A stretch of DNA of 43,955 nt, from positions 1 to 43,955 of the forward strand of contig JBHGBF010000014.1 of assembly GCA_041946865.1 (NCBI GenBank), written 5' to 3'. The translations under genes were made by a program, and so were the position numbers. Positions within the stretch are counted from its first letter, which is position 1. The number at the start of each line of letters is the position of its first letter. Source of the stretch: RPQK01 sp041946865 (GTDB lineage Bacteria; Acidobacteriota; UBA6911; RPQK01). The notes under the pieces are model-generated. The model was not told where the DNA came from. It was given only the letters and a program-made list of their open reading frames with translations, and ran no database searches. Below are positions 8,767-18,161 of the stretch, piece after piece.

Positions 8767-9747
8767 TTACCTGTCCGTCGGCGACTCTAGATACTGCCAA
8801 ACTTCGCGGAGCACGTCCTCTCGGCCGACCCACGGTTTGTAGATAAGACGAGCCTGCAAGACGTATGCGCGATTGCCGACATAGCGTGGGATCACCAGGT
8901 GGAAGTCCCATGCGGGATTGCGCCCGTCACCCGCTCGGGTGTTCCCGCCGCCGGTCGGAGACTGCGCGAACCTGACCTCCTGCCCTTGCCCCGGCTTGAA
9001 GATGTAGACGAGCACCATGTTTCGAAAGCGCCCGTAAAAGAACGGGACCGAGTAGCGGAGCGGAGAGATGTCGGTCCAAAGTGCCCGGGTTTTCGTATCG
9101 AGCGGAAGATCTTCGGCCGCTTCGCCAACCACCGTGCTGTCCCGCACGTGCTGCTGAGCCATGAACTGGACCCAGAAGGGTTTGTCCAACGTCGATTTGT
9201 TGCCGAGGAAGTAGATGCTCTTGTTCTCCGGATCGTCAATATAGGAGGCCCAGAAGACGCCCAGGAAGCCGCCGGGCAGGTCCGTTTTTCGCGGAATGCA
9301 CGTGAAGGTCAAGTCGACATAGTAGGGGTCTTTCAAGTCGAAGCGGGTCCGGCTTTCGACGCCTGATACCGGGGTGGCGGCCTGGAAAAGTTCGGCCGAA
9401 CGCGAAGCGAGTCGGGTGAGGGCCATCGGGTGGTTCCGCGGCTCGAAGCGCAGAGCTCGATCCGTGCTGGCAGGCCGGGAGTCATAGAAAAACTCGAGGT
9501 TCAGCCCGGCATAGGCCGCCACGAACGGGGATACCGGGCAGTCGGGCGAAAGCAGAACGGCGATCCCGTTGTACCCCGCCTGATGGTCGCCCCAGGCGGT
9601 ATTGTTGGTGACGATGCAGGAAAGCCGGTCGGCCTCGAGTTTGACCGAATCTGTGGGGCCCATCGGTTCGCTTGCGCGGCCGATCCAAAAGCAGATCAGA
9701 GCCGGGGTCAGAACCAGGAGAGTCGGGCCGTAGTGAAGTGCTGTCAC
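8767..9747 (-). CDS. Secreted protein of unknown function
   Basis: 326 residues that I do not recognise as a named family. The start is GTG 9747, directly adjoining the TAG stop of the upstream gene, with a GGAGG ribosome-binding site about eight bases upstream inside that gene's end. The N-terminus is a short hydrophobic signal (LHYGPTLLVLTPALICFW). The body is rich in aromatic residues and beta-strand-like patterns, with segments such as NTAWGDHQAGYNGIA, HYGP-like tails and YYVDLTFTCIPRK. Position inside a run of secreted glycan-active proteins suggests a carbohydrate-binding or -processing role, which is inference only. It is full length as far as can be judged. Confidence 0.7.
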   Translation of the reverse strand: MTALHYGPTLLVLTPALICFWIGRASEPMGPTDSVKLEADRLSCIVTNNTAWGDHQAGYNGIAVLLSPDCPVSPFVAAYAGLNLEFFYDSRPASTDRALRFEPRNHPMALTRLASRSAELFQAATPVSGVESRTRFDLKDPYYVDLTFTCIPRKTDLPGGFLGVFWASYIDDPENKSIYFLGNKSTLDKPFWVQFMAQQHVRDSTVVGEAAEDLPLDTKTRALWTDISPLRYSVPFFYGRFRNMVLVYIFKPGQGQEVRFAQSPTGGGNTRAGDGRNPAWDFHLVIPRYVGNRAYVLQARLIYKPWVGREDVLREVWQYLESPTDR

Positions 9748-10659
9748 CTACTGATCCTCCAAAGGCCGCACCCAAATATTCCTAAAACGAACCGGGCTGC
9801 CGGTCGAACGCAAGCGGACTGGCGATTGTTGGAAGGACAGGATTTTACGCCGCTCATGAATCGTTACTCCGTTTAGCGTCACCGTGATCTCGCCCGCACG
9901 CAGCGTAACGTCCATCGCCTGCCACTCGAGCGGCGGCAGGCACGCATTCAGCCGCGGTGCCGCAATACCAAAAATTGCCCCGCAGCTTTCCGCTGTCGGC
10001 TCCTCGCCAAAGGAGTCGAGGATGTGCACCTCCGACGAGCCGGCAACCACGATGCCGCTATTCGCACGTTCCTGACCCCGGGCCTCGGGCATGAGTGGCA
10101 ACAGAAACTCCAGGTGGAGCCGAAATGTGCCGAAAGCCTGCTTCGAGACCAGGTCGGCTCCAGATGCCTCGAGTGCCCCGCCGTCTGTAACCTTCCACGC
10201 AATCCGGCCACCGTCCACGGCCTTCCACTCCTGAAGGCCGCGGCCCTCGAACAGGGTGACAGCCCCATCAGGTGGATTGACGGAAGCCCGATTCGACGCT
10301 GACAACTTGGCAAGCTCGATAGTCCCGTTGCCTTCCGGGCTTTCGAATCTGCCCGTCAAGCGGCCATCGCTGATTTCGCCCGTCAAGTCGTACGCAGCGT
10401 CGTCGGTTCCTTCCACCACCTGGAAGCGGCCCTGAAACAACACCTTGTCCCCTTGCCGCAAGCCCTGGATCTCGTATCGTGAGCCGCGCTCACCCATGCG
10501 CACCCAAAGCTGGTACGCTCCCTTCCCGAGCGGCACGACATCCGTTTCGAACGGGCCGGAATATGAGCTCTCCAACTGGTAATGCCCTTGCCACCGGCCC
10601 AGGAAAGGATCTCCTTCCTGAATCGGCAGCAGCAGAAAAAGCATGAGAAGAGCCTTCAT
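9748..10659 (-). CDS. Secreted DUF1080 domain protein
   Basis: 303 residues. ATG 10659 overlaps the upstream gene's stop by 4 bp. A short signal peptide (MKALLMLFLLLP) leads into an N-terminal beta-rich module of about 100 residues (GRWQGHYQLESSYSG start), of the kind that precedes DUF1080 in many Acidobacteriota and Planctomycetota proteins. A DUF1080-like sandwich follows at about 130-300, with VTLFEGRGLQEWKAV, RANSGIVV, and a terminal PVRFRNIWVRPL. It is the second DUF1080 protein of this gene run; the two differ in architecture, so they are not a recent duplication. Likely extracytoplasmic glycoside binding or hydrolysis, by family only. Confidence 0.8.
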   Translation of the reverse strand: MKALLMLFLLLPIQEGDPFLGRWQGHYQLESSYSGPFETDVVPLGKGAYQLWVRMGERGSRYEIQGLRQGDKVLFQGRFQVVEGTDDAAYDLTGEISDGRLTGRFESPEGNGTIELAKLSASNRASVNPPDGAVTLFEGRGLQEWKAVDGGRIAWKVTDGGALEASGADLVSKQAFGTFRLHLEFLLPLMPEARGQERANSGIVVAGSSEVHILDSFGEEPTAESCGAIFGIAAPRLNACLPPLEWQAMDVTLRAGEITVTLNGVTIHERRKILSFQQSPVRLRSTGSPVRFRNIWVRPLEDQ

Positions 10660-12299
10660 CGGTCACCCCCTGCCGGTTTCTTTGAGCCGTCGAACCAGAA
10701 GGAGTAAAGCTCGGCCTGGCGGAGCCAGAAATGCAGACGAATGGGCCGTCCTTTCAGCTCGTCAAAATCAGGCTGGGCTTTCCAATTGAGCACGGCGTCT
10801 GTCGAATCGTTGACGAACTCCGGTCCCTGGTCGTAATTCCAGCCGGTCAGCCAGTCGCCGTCCTTCTCCCCGTCCCCGCGTCTGACGGCCACCCGCACGA
10901 ACCCGCCCGGCTTCACTCGCGCGTTGACGTGGAGCTTCCCTCCGGAACACAGAAGCGGCTTGGTGAGCATATAGCCCGTCGATGGCGCATCGAGCGAGAT
11001 AAAGCCGTCGCGGCGCAGCGTGGCCAGGCACAACGAGGCGCTGGTTGTCTGTTTCAACAGCTGGATGCGGGGAACTACCGGATCACCCCGGTAGTAAATG
11101 TAGATCTTGTCTCCCCGCTCGATCAGGCCGGCGTACGGCATGATCACGCCGGCATCGTACGTGCCGGCCATCCCGTTGGGCAGGAAAATGGGTCTCTCTG
11201 GGTGTCGGTGCCACTCTCGGCCGTCCCGGCTCCAAGCGAGCTGGAGGTCCATCTGGAGCGGCTTGGGTTTCGGGATGTCGAGGTCATCAAAAGGCGGCAG
11301 CATCCACTGGTAGAACATGTCGAGAAGACCCAGATACACGCCCTGATACTTCGTGACGGTCAGGCCGTGGAACATGGGCGAATCAAGCTCGTCCGGGTAA
11401 ATGATAACTTCGGGCTGGGTCCAGGAAACTAGGTCCTTGCTTTCGGAATAGGCCTGGATGCGTACCTGGTTGGAATTGACCGAGGCAAAGCGGTACATCA
11501 TGAAGACGTCCCGGTCGGGGTTATAGACCAGCTGATTGAAGGTATCGCTTCGCCCTCGGATGGCCGGGTTCTCCGGTTGGTCCTTCCAGTGAATTCCATC
11601 CTGGCTCCATGCGACCCGCTGTTCCAGCCCGTGCGTCTGACCGGGCAGAGGCTTCTGGCGGCCCAGGGAGTAAAGCATGATGAATTTGCCTCGCGCGGCC
11701 ACTCGCTTCGGCGCGAAAATGACGCTCGGCGGACCATAACTGAGCCCTTTCTCGCCCAGAATCAGGTTGTTCTCTCTGTTTCCATCGAACTCGATCAGTC
11801 CGAGCTTGGGAGCAACCCATCGTATCCCGTCCTCGGATTCGTAGTACCCCAGCACCTGGCCGAGGTCATACTCGCTACGCCTGAAAAACCAGAGTAGGTT
11901 CCACCGCCGAAGGCACCTGGTGTCGGGATCGAACAGAATCGTGCCCTGGCAGCCCGGGCCGAGAACACCCCGTTCGCCTGCCATGATCGGGTTGTCTGGA
12001 TACTTCTCGGGCTGATGGACCGTGCGCCTGCATCCCCAAGAATCGCTGATGACGTAGTTGTCCATCAGCAGCTGGCGTTCGGCACCGATACCAAGAGGCT
12101 TGGTAGGGATGATGCTGTAAGAGCCCTCGATCAGCATCTGGCGCGCCTTTTCGTTGAAGTAAGGCGGCTCTGACTCCCCTTTCTGCCCGGGCTCAATATG
12201 CTGAAACGGATACGTGATCGAAGTGAGCGCCCAGACGACAAGGCTTGCGCCTAACCAGCGGCGCGGCCGTCTCAACGCTTGGCGGCAACAGGTACTCAC
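10656..12299 (-). CDS. GH32/GH43-like beta-propeller protein, probably exported
   Basis: 547 residues from GTG 12299. This start is chosen because it lies four bases after the stop of the upstream kelch gene and has GAGAGG upstream; longer in-frame starts would overlap that gene by about 100 bp. The N-terminus is basic (RRPRRW) then hydrophobic (GASLVVWALTSITYPF), a probable signal or anchor. The following propeller shows blades such as RQLLMDNYVISDS, YYESEDGIRW, RVAWSQDGIHW, LQLAWSRDGREWHRHPERPIF and KIYIYYRGDP, the pattern of the glycosyl hydrolase 32/43-like superfamily. A beta-sandwich tail follows (GGKLHVNARVKPGGFVRVAV). Proteins with this tail are common in Planctomycetota and Acidobacteriota but unassayed as far as I know. 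The substrate is unknown. Confidence 0.75.
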   Translation of the reverse strand: MSTCCRQALRRPRRWLGASLVVWALTSITYPFQHIEPGQKGESEPPYFNEKARQMLIEGSYSIIPTKPLGIGAERQLLMDNYVISDSWGCRRTVHQPEKYPDNPIMAGERGVLGPGCQGTILFDPDTRCLRRWNLLWFFRRSEYDLGQVLGYYESEDGIRWVAPKLGLIEFDGNRENNLILGEKGLSYGPPSVIFAPKRVAARGKFIMLYSLGRQKPLPGQTHGLEQRVAWSQDGIHWKDQPENPAIRGRSDTFNQLVYNPDRDVFMMYRFASVNSNQVRIQAYSESKDLVSWTQPEVIIYPDELDSPMFHGLTVTKYQGVYLGLLDMFYQWMLPPFDDLDIPKPKPLQMDLQLAWSRDGREWHRHPERPIFLPNGMAGTYDAGVIMPYAGLIERGDKIYIYYRGDPVVPRIQLLKQTTSASLCLATLRRDGFISLDAPSTGYMLTKPLLCSGGKLHVNARVKPGGFVRVAVRRGDGEKDGDWLTGWNYDQGPEFVNDSTDAVLNWKAQPDFDELKGRPIRLHFWLRQAELYSFWFDGSKKPAGGDR

Positions 12300-12303
12300 C
12301 TTC

Positions 12304-13536
12304 TCAGCGCCTCTCACGAATGGTTCCAATCTGCAGCACGTTTTCGCGGTTGTCATTGAGCCCGTGTCCCGGTTCTCCGCCGAAGCAAAACAGCTGATCG
12401 CCAACATGGGCCCAGTTCCAACTGGAGACCCCGTAGAGCATCACGCCCACTCGCGAGTAGTTGTCTTTCTGGATGTCGTAACAGAGAATCACGTCGTCGT
12501 AACCCAGCCAGCACTGGCTGCTGTATGGCGGCGCCGCGTCCGGATTTGACCTTCCAACCCGAATGCAGCGTCTGAGACTGTTAGTGCCGGTCAGGAGGAT
12601 GTAACGATCCCCGATCGGGATCCCTTTACCACCGAAGATCGAATAGGGAAGATTCCTTATCGCTTCCCAATGGTTGGTCTGCGGATCATAACGGTAGGCG
12701 TCGCGAAAGCCCTGGACCGCCGGGTCGGGCGGAAAGATCCAGAAGCCGTATTTCTTCCGGAGGTCCAGCTCTCCAGAGACCGTTTCGAGCGAATTGTCAC
12801 CGCGCCAGCCGCCGAAAGCATAGACTTTCCCTCCGGAGACCGCCGAGGTGATGACCGCACGTTCGCCTCCCGGGTAGGGAGCCATCGGTTGCCAGCCGTC
12901 CTCCAGTCTGTCCAGCCGAAGCCGCCACGCTGGTAGCGCGACGTGCTTCCCCCCGTCTATGAAACTGCCGGCATAGAGCAGCAGCCATCGACCAGCGACG
13001 TTCACCGACGACGTCCACCGATTCGCTTCCGGCACAGGCGGCAGGTCGGACCATTGCCAGTCGCCGGCCGTTGTCTTGTTCAGTTTCACGGCCATCTGGC
13101 CCGCGGTTTTGCCGCCAATCAGGTAAAGGCTGTCCTTGTCCGCGTCCCCTTGGCTGAACCCCGTAGCCACCGGGTAGGGTGCGATCTCGCCATATGTTCG
13201 GGCCTGGGGGTCGAACAAGTAGGTGTGCGGTTTGCCGCCCATCCAGTGCCCACCCGCTAAGACGACTTTGTCGCCGAAAACGCCGCTGATGCCGCCCTTC
13301 CACGGATACGGAATGTCCGGCCCCACAGTCCATTCAATCTCGAAGGGGCAGTCGTCGAGCACCCCTTCGTATTCGGTCGAAAAGGGAATGTGCGCGTAGG
13401 CGCGATTGATCTGCCTGACGATTCCAATGTTCGCCTGGTCGTCTCGCCAGGGAGTGAGCTCCGGGTTCTGACCCGCTAACCAACTGGCCGCACCCGCAAA
13501 TGCCGTTCCCGCTAAAGCTGTGATTACTCTTCTCAC
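12304..13536 (-). CDS. Secreted kelch-repeat propeller (NanM-like)
   Basis: 410 residues. GTG 13536 follows a GGGGAGG ribosome-binding site. A short signal peptide (VITALAGTAFAGAASWLAG) precedes a six-bladed kelch propeller; blades are marked by VVLAGGHW, LYLIGGKT, WLLLYAGS, VYAFGGW, YILLTGT and LFCFGGE. Kelch propellers with this arrangement include N-acetylneuraminate epimerase (NanM), which interconverts sialic acid anomers in the periplasm. The resemblance is at the fold and motif level, so an epimerase role is only a possibility. The neighbours are two sialidase-like genes and, on the plus strand, a NanA-like lyase, which is why that possibility deserves mention. It sits 19 bp after a sialidase-like gene. 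Confidence 0.8.
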   Translation of the reverse strand: MRRVITALAGTAFAGAASWLAGQNPELTPWRDDQANIGIVRQINRAYAHIPFSTEYEGVLDDCPFEIEWTVGPDIPYPWKGGISGVFGDKVVLAGGHWMGGKPHTYLFDPQARTYGEIAPYPVATGFSQGDADKDSLYLIGGKTAGQMAVKLNKTTAGDWQWSDLPPVPEANRWTSSVNVAGRWLLLYAGSFIDGGKHVALPAWRLRLDRLEDGWQPMAPYPGGERAVITSAVSGGKVYAFGGWRGDNSLETVSGELDLRKKYGFWIFPPDPAVQGFRDAYRYDPQTNHWEAIRNLPYSIFGGKGIPIGDRYILLTGTNSLRRCIRVGRSNPDAAPPYSSQCWLGYDDVILCYDIQKDNYSRVGVMLYGVSSWNWAHVGDQLFCFGGEPGHGLNDNRENVLQIGTIRERR

Positions 13537-13555
13537 CCTTTATCCTCCCCATCAG

Positions 13556-14995
13556 TTAAGGTTTTGCCGGCTGGTAGAGTTCTTGAAGCGTCGGGTTCTC
13601 GGCCGGCTCCTTTCCCCCGTAGAACCACCTGATCGGCAATACCTTGAGGATCTGATTGAAGCCGCCCGGCTGGTCGCCGCTGCTCGTCAGCTGTCCCTTG
13701 ACCGGGTCCTCCAGGTAAGTGGAATAGGTATACGCAACCAGTACCCGGTCGCTCATCACGAACACCGATGGGTAGGAGGTTCGAATCCAGCAGTCGGAGT
13801 CGCCCAGGAAACTGCCGTCACGGACCCGGGCGGACTTGCCGGGCGAGACGTAGACCTGTTCGGGGCGGACCGGATGGATGGGACCCGGCTCGACCCGGGT
13901 TCCGGGGAGCATCGACGAGATGTTCTGGAAGAACTCCCAGATACCGCCTCCGTTACGGCTGATCGCGGCCGAGATCCGTGTCCGGTTGAACCCTTTTCTC
14001 ACCTCCTCCTCGCTCTCTTGATTCCAGACGATCAGGAGATGACCGTTCGGCAGGCGGCGGATCTGGGCCGGCGTTTCCGTGGCGGCCAGCGAGGTTGGCG
14101 AGGGCCTCGTCCAGGTTTCGCCGTTGTTCTCCGACCAGGCCTGGTAAAGCCGGCCGTTTCCGGTCCTCAGGATCATGAGCAGGCGCCCGGGCGCGACCTC
14201 GGCCACGGAAGGCTCGGCCACCCGGTCGAAGTTGCTGTTCCAGTCGTTCAGGATATAGAGGAGATCATCCTGGTTTCTCTTCCAGGTGCGCCCGTCGTCA
14301 TCAGAGTACAAGACGTAGACCGCCAGGAACCGGGGATCGTGGAAGTGAGCCCCGGTGCTCACGAACTGATTGTTAACGAGCCGTCCCTCGACCGGGATCG
14401 CCTGGTTGTCGGGGCCGATCCGCTGCCCGAAGGCGACGTAGACAGGGAGAACGATCCGGCCGGTACTGGTTCTGAGCGCCACATCCTGAAGGCAAAAGCT
14501 TGCCAAGCCCATCGGGCTGACGCGGACCGGTGGTTGCCAGGTCTCACCCCCGTCTTCTGATCGCCAGAAAACGATATGATTGCTCCACACCCTCTCCGCC
14601 GGAGTTTTCGCCTTCGAGTCCTGGCGCATCGCCGCCAGACCGATTCCGCGATCCGACAACTTGACCAGACAGGATCCGCCTCCGCCGACCGGTTCGCCGC
14701 TTGTATCATTTTTCTTGAATGATTTCGACCAGGTCAGGCCGCGATCACTCGAGGTCATGAAGCTGGTTCCACAGGCGTGCAGAATCCGCCCGTCCGGGAG
14801 TTCCACAAAAGTGGAACCATGACCGTAGCGGCTGTAATGAGTGGCCAGCACTTCATCGGGGCGCGTCATAGAAACCCCGGGCGCCTTCGGATCTTGCGCC
14901 AGAGCTGAGGAGAGTCCAAAGAGGCCCAGGAGAAACATGCCTCCGGTAAGAGGCGTGAATCCATAGCCGACAAGCAACTCCTTTGCACTTCTCAT
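13556..14995 (-). CDS. Secreted sialidase-like Asp-box propeller (first copy)
   Basis: 479 residues starting at ATG 14995 immediately after the upstream stop, with GGGAGAGAG as ribosome-binding site. A hydrophobic signal (about 12-33) ends in ALAQ. Five Asp-box motifs are visible: SSDRGLTW (82-89), SEDGGETW (146-153), SDDDGRTW (231-238), SENNGETW (288-295) and the degenerate SRNGGGIW (346-353). A conserved TGRIVLPVYV segment precedes the third box. This is the exo-alpha-sialidase/BNR-repeat superfamily. Many soil-bacterial members are not proven sialidases and may act on other acidic sugars or bind glycans. It is homologous to the other sialidase-like gene of this run, from which it is separated by the GHL10-like gene. 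Confidence 0.85.
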   Translation of the reverse strand: MRSAKELLVGYGFTPLTGGMFLLGLFGLSSALAQDPKAPGVSMTRPDEVLATHYSRYGHGSTFVELPDGRILHACGTSFMTSSDRGLTWSKSFKKNDTSGEPVGGGGSCLVKLSDRGIGLAAMRQDSKAKTPAERVWSNHIVFWRSEDGGETWQPPVRVSPMGLASFCLQDVALRTSTGRIVLPVYVAFGQRIGPDNQAIPVEGRLVNNQFVSTGAHFHDPRFLAVYVLYSDDDGRTWKRNQDDLLYILNDWNSNFDRVAEPSVAEVAPGRLLMILRTGNGRLYQAWSENNGETWTRPSPTSLAATETPAQIRRLPNGHLLIVWNQESEEEVRKGFNRTRISAAISRNGGGIWEFFQNISSMLPGTRVEPGPIHPVRPEQVYVSPGKSARVRDGSFLGDSDCWIRTSYPSVFVMSDRVLVAYTYSTYLEDPVKGQLTSSGDQPGGFNQILKVLPIRWFYGGKEPAENPTLQELYQPAKP

Positions 14996-16729
14996 CTATC
15001 TCTCTCCCACAATCTGTTGGTTTTGCAGCATAGAAACTGGGGTCGGTGCGCCAATCGTCACCTCGAGCTCTTCCATGTATGGCGTGATCCTCGGTTCTGA
15101 CGCGGGTGACAGGACCAGGCCCAGCTCGTTGTCACCCTTGAGCGGCGGACAATCAGCCAGCCGAATCTCGTACTGAGCTCCCGGCACCAAGCCCCGCCGC
15201 TCGGCCGCGTCCAGCTGCTTGATGAGAGAAGCCGGAATTTTCCGGCCGTTGATGTCGACTTCCAGCCGATCTCCCGGCGTCACGTGGTAGACCCAGAAAC
15301 GCAAGAGACCGGCCAGTTTCTCGCCTTTCCGGCCGTCGGCCATCCGAAAAGGGAAAACCAGGCGCTGCCCGATCTTCTCGGCCGTAAACTGCAGTACCGG
15401 GCTGTTTGGCTGACCGAGGGGGCTGTGGTTTTCGTCATACCAGGGATAGTTACGGACAGGCGGCTTGCGCGACCCGATCCCCTTGCCCATCGGCAGGAAA
15501 CGATAAACGCGGGGGCCGGCGTACACGCTCGCTCGATTCTCAACGGCATGGGTCCACCGGCGAATGCGTTCCCGCTGTTCCGGTGTCGCCGTTTTCGCCG
15601 AGCCGAAGTGAATGTTTACGTTCCAGAACGAGACACTGTCCGCACCCCACGCATAGTAATTGGCGGCGGCGCCCCTCGCTTCTGGAGCGGTCAACAGCAT
15701 CGAAGTGTAGCCGTTCTCCGGCCGGCCGGCGAGTGCTATGCCACGGTCGAGAATCGAGGGTGGTCCGGACGAGATCGAGCCCATCATCTGGCCCATTGAG
15801 ACGAGAATCTCGACCCCGGGCTTCTTTCGAAGGCGCACGAACTCTTCAACCGGTACCTGCGGATCCGTGTTATTGAAGGTTGAAACAACGACGTAATCGA
15901 CCCAGCCGCTGTTGATCCAGCGGTTGATGTCGATGCCGGCCAGCCAGCAAGTATCAACGGATTCAGGCACCCGTATTCCGAGCGTCAAGCGTCCCCGGCC
16001 CCGTTTCCGGGCGGCCGCGTCGAGCATTTGGCGGATGTCTTTCAGAAAGGTGGTCAGAATCGGCGCCTTCTCCCGGCCCTTGTCACGCGGAAAGTGCTTG
16101 GCCCAGCGAACAAAATTCAGCTCCAACCCGTCGACGTCGTAACCCTCGGCGATCTCCCGCATGATCGCCAGCCGGTGCTGCCGGACTTCCGGGAAGCTGT
16201 AATCAAGCGCCGACTCGTTCGGGCGCCCGTCCGGCTGCCGGATGACGAACTCAGGGTGATCCAGGGCGAATTGCGGGCATAGAGGCATTTGGGGGTCGAG
16301 CCGATGATGCGTGTCGTTCATGCGGATGCCGGCCAGCACCTCCTTACCCTTGCTTCTCATGTGGGCCGTCACGACCCGCAGAGCGTCGGTTCCTTCCGCC
16401 CGCAGGGCCCGTATCGCCGGCGCCCACTCTCTCTTGAAATCCGGTCCGAAGCGGGCTGCAAACACTTCTCCGACTTTTGTCTCGTAGGTGCAGATATCCG
16501 GCAGTGCCGAATCAAAGACGAACGTGGTGAAGGGGACCGTATCCGTTTCGCGATCAAGCCAAGCCTTGACAAATGTGGAGGTACCGGTCGTCGGCGCCTC
16601 GTTCAAAACCTGGCCGTCGTCGTTGAATGAAATCCGGTGCCTGGCCCTATCCCGCGTCTCGGCTCCAGATGCGAAAGAACAAAACAGCGTCGTACTGATA
16701 AGGATGAACGAACCAAGTTCTCTGAGCAT
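14996..16729 (-). CDS. Secreted GHL10-like (family 10-type) TIM-barrel protein
   Basis: 577 residues. ATG 16729 is preceded by AAGGAG seven bases upstream. A signal peptide covers residues 1-22 (FILISTTLFCSFASGA). The middle resembles the hypothetical glycosyl hydrolase family 10 (GHL10/DUF187-like) TIM barrel: IRMNDTHHR at about 135-143, a FALDHPEFVI segment, and DVDGLELNFVRWAKHFPR at about 199, where the acidic residue after the hydrophobic strand is a candidate active-site residue. A C-terminal beta-sandwich of about 150 residues follows (RLEVDINGRKIP). It directly abuts the downstream sialidase-like gene with no spacer. The specific glycan target is not evident. Confidence 0.75.
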   Translation of the reverse strand: MLRELGSFILISTTLFCSFASGAETRDRARHRISFNDDGQVLNEAPTTGTSTFVKAWLDRETDTVPFTTFVFDSALPDICTYETKVGEVFAARFGPDFKREWAPAIRALRAEGTDALRVVTAHMRSKGKEVLAGIRMNDTHHRLDPQMPLCPQFALDHPEFVIRQPDGRPNESALDYSFPEVRQHRLAIMREIAEGYDVDGLELNFVRWAKHFPRDKGREKAPILTTFLKDIRQMLDAAARKRGRGRLTLGIRVPESVDTCWLAGIDINRWINSGWVDYVVVSTFNNTDPQVPVEEFVRLRKKPGVEILVSMGQMMGSISSGPPSILDRGIALAGRPENGYTSMLLTAPEARGAAANYYAWGADSVSFWNVNIHFGSAKTATPEQRERIRRWTHAVENRASVYAGPRVYRFLPMGKGIGSRKPPVRNYPWYDENHSPLGQPNSPVLQFTAEKIGQRLVFPFRMADGRKGEKLAGLLRFWVYHVTPGDRLEVDINGRKIPASLIKQLDAAERRGLVPGAQYEIRLADCPPLKGDNELGLVLSPASEPRITPYMEELEVTIGAPTPVSMLQNQQIVGER

Positions 16730-16764
16730 CGAACACTCCTTAAGTCTTAAGTTTCACAATCCCG

Positions 16765-18132
16765 TTAACGATCGCTGCCTGTCGTAGGCGAACCGGCGCC
16801 TTCGGACGGCCCGGCCTCGTAGAACCACTCGACCGGGATCGCCCGGACCTTGTTCGCCCGCACTTCGGGGCCAAGCCCCAGGCGGCGGACGACCTCGTCG
16901 TAGCTCAAGCCGTAGGTCGCGGTGATTATTTCCTTGTCTCCCAGGGTGGAAAGGCCGTAGGTGACAATTGCCGTACCCTTGACGAAGAGGCAGGTTGGAT
17001 AACTCGCGCGAAGCGGGCCCGGAGCGCGATAGTAGCGCTTTCGATCGAGAGGTTGGCGACCCGGGCCGTACAACACGGGGCCGGGGGGGTCGTCCCCCAC
17101 CCGGACGGTGTCGTCCAGGGATTCCAGGTTCTTGAAGTTGCGCCAGGTCAGCCCGCCGTCGCTCGAGATCGCACAGCTGAGCCGGTGCCGGTAAAGACCC
17201 TGCATCACCTCGAAGCGGGAAAGCTGGTTCCAAACGGCCAGGAGGTCATTTGTCCCCGGAATGCGCCGGAGGCTCACCGCGGCCGGCGGACCGATCAGCG
17301 CCGTCGGCTCGGCTTCCAGCCAGGTTTTGCCTTGGTCCTTTGAATAGGAACGGTAAACGTGGCCCAGACTGGTGCGGAACAACATGACCAGCCGTCCGTC
17401 GGCCAGTTCCGCTACAGCCGGCTCCTGGGCTGAATAGATACCACCAGCCCCATAGTCAAGGGTGATGAAGACGTCGTTATCGCTCCGTTGCCAGGTCTTT
17501 CCCTCGTCGTCAGAGTACAAGGTGTAGGCGTACATCATCCAGTGCATCCAGCCGCCGTCGAACCCGGCGCCGTAGCGCTTGATCTCCGGTTTCCGAACCG
17601 GCAACCTCGGGCCTTCGAGGACCGTGTACACAGGGAGGACGATGCGACCGGTCTCAAGGACCAGGGCGCGGTCGTTCGTAAAAGCCACGGGCGAGGTTGC
17701 GGGATGCACGCGAACTGCGGCCGACCAACTCCCGGCCTCGTCTCGCGAGACATGAAAGAATAACTCCTCAGTGCCCGCGACAGCCATCCCGATGCTTCCC
17801 GACTTCAACCGGACCAGGCTGACCGCCCCTCCCCTCAACGGCTGCCCGTTTCCCAGCTTCATCGGCGCCGGGTCGGACCAGGAGCGTCCCCCGTCAGTCG
17901 AGACGTTGGCCTGAACGACTCGTAAGGGTTCTCCGCCTTCCGGCTTGCTCCAAGCCCAGAGGAGCCGGCCGTCCTCAAGCTCGATGATGCTGCCGTAACT
18001 CGGGCTCAGCCCGACCTTGGTGGAAGGCACGAGGATGTCGAGCCCTTCGGGCTGTCCGGCTGCAACCAAGTCTCCTGCGAAGGCGAGCTCCAGCATTCCC
18101 AGAACGGTAATTAACCAGTTGCGCACTCTCAT
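16765..18132 (-). CDS. Secreted sialidase-like Asp-box propeller (second copy), first gene of the minus-strand run
   Basis: 455 residues. ATG 18132 is preferred over TTG 18138 because AAGGGAG lies six bases upstream and the signal peptide then starts properly (MRVRNWLITVLG). Five Asp boxes are seen: STDGGRSW (78-85), SRDEAGSW (129-136), SDDEGKTW (207-214), SKDQGKTW (264-271) and SSDGGLTW (323-330). TGRIVLPVYTV, AEPAV-like and the terminal VEWFYEAGP match the other sialidase-like protein (whose end is IRWFYGGKEP), so the two are paralogues. It faces the regulator gene across a 118-bp AT-rich promoter region, and is the likely promoter-proximal gene of the whole minus-strand transcript. Confidence 0.85.
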   Translation of the reverse strand: MRVRNWLITVLGMLELAFAGDLVAAGQPEGLDILVPSTKVGLSPSYGSIIELEDGRLLWAWSKPEGGEPLRVVQANVSTDGGRSWSDPAPMKLGNGQPLRGGAVSLVRLKSGSIGMAVAGTEELFFHVSRDEAGSWSAAVRVHPATSPVAFTNDRALVLETGRIVLPVYTVLEGPRLPVRKPEIKRYGAGFDGGWMHWMMYAYTLYSDDEGKTWQRSDNDVFITLDYGAGGIYSAQEPAVAELADGRLVMLFRTSLGHVYRSYSKDQGKTWLEAEPTALIGPPAAVSLRRIPGTNDLLAVWNQLSRFEVMQGLYRHRLSCAISSDGGLTWRNFKNLESLDDTVRVGDDPPGPVLYGPGRQPLDRKRYYRAPGPLRASYPTCLFVKGTAIVTYGLSTLGDKEIITATYGLSYDEVVRRLGLGPEVRANKVRAIPVEWFYEAGPSEGAGSPTTGSDR

Positions 18133-18161
18133 GAACAACTCCCTTCCTTTCTCTTTTCCCG

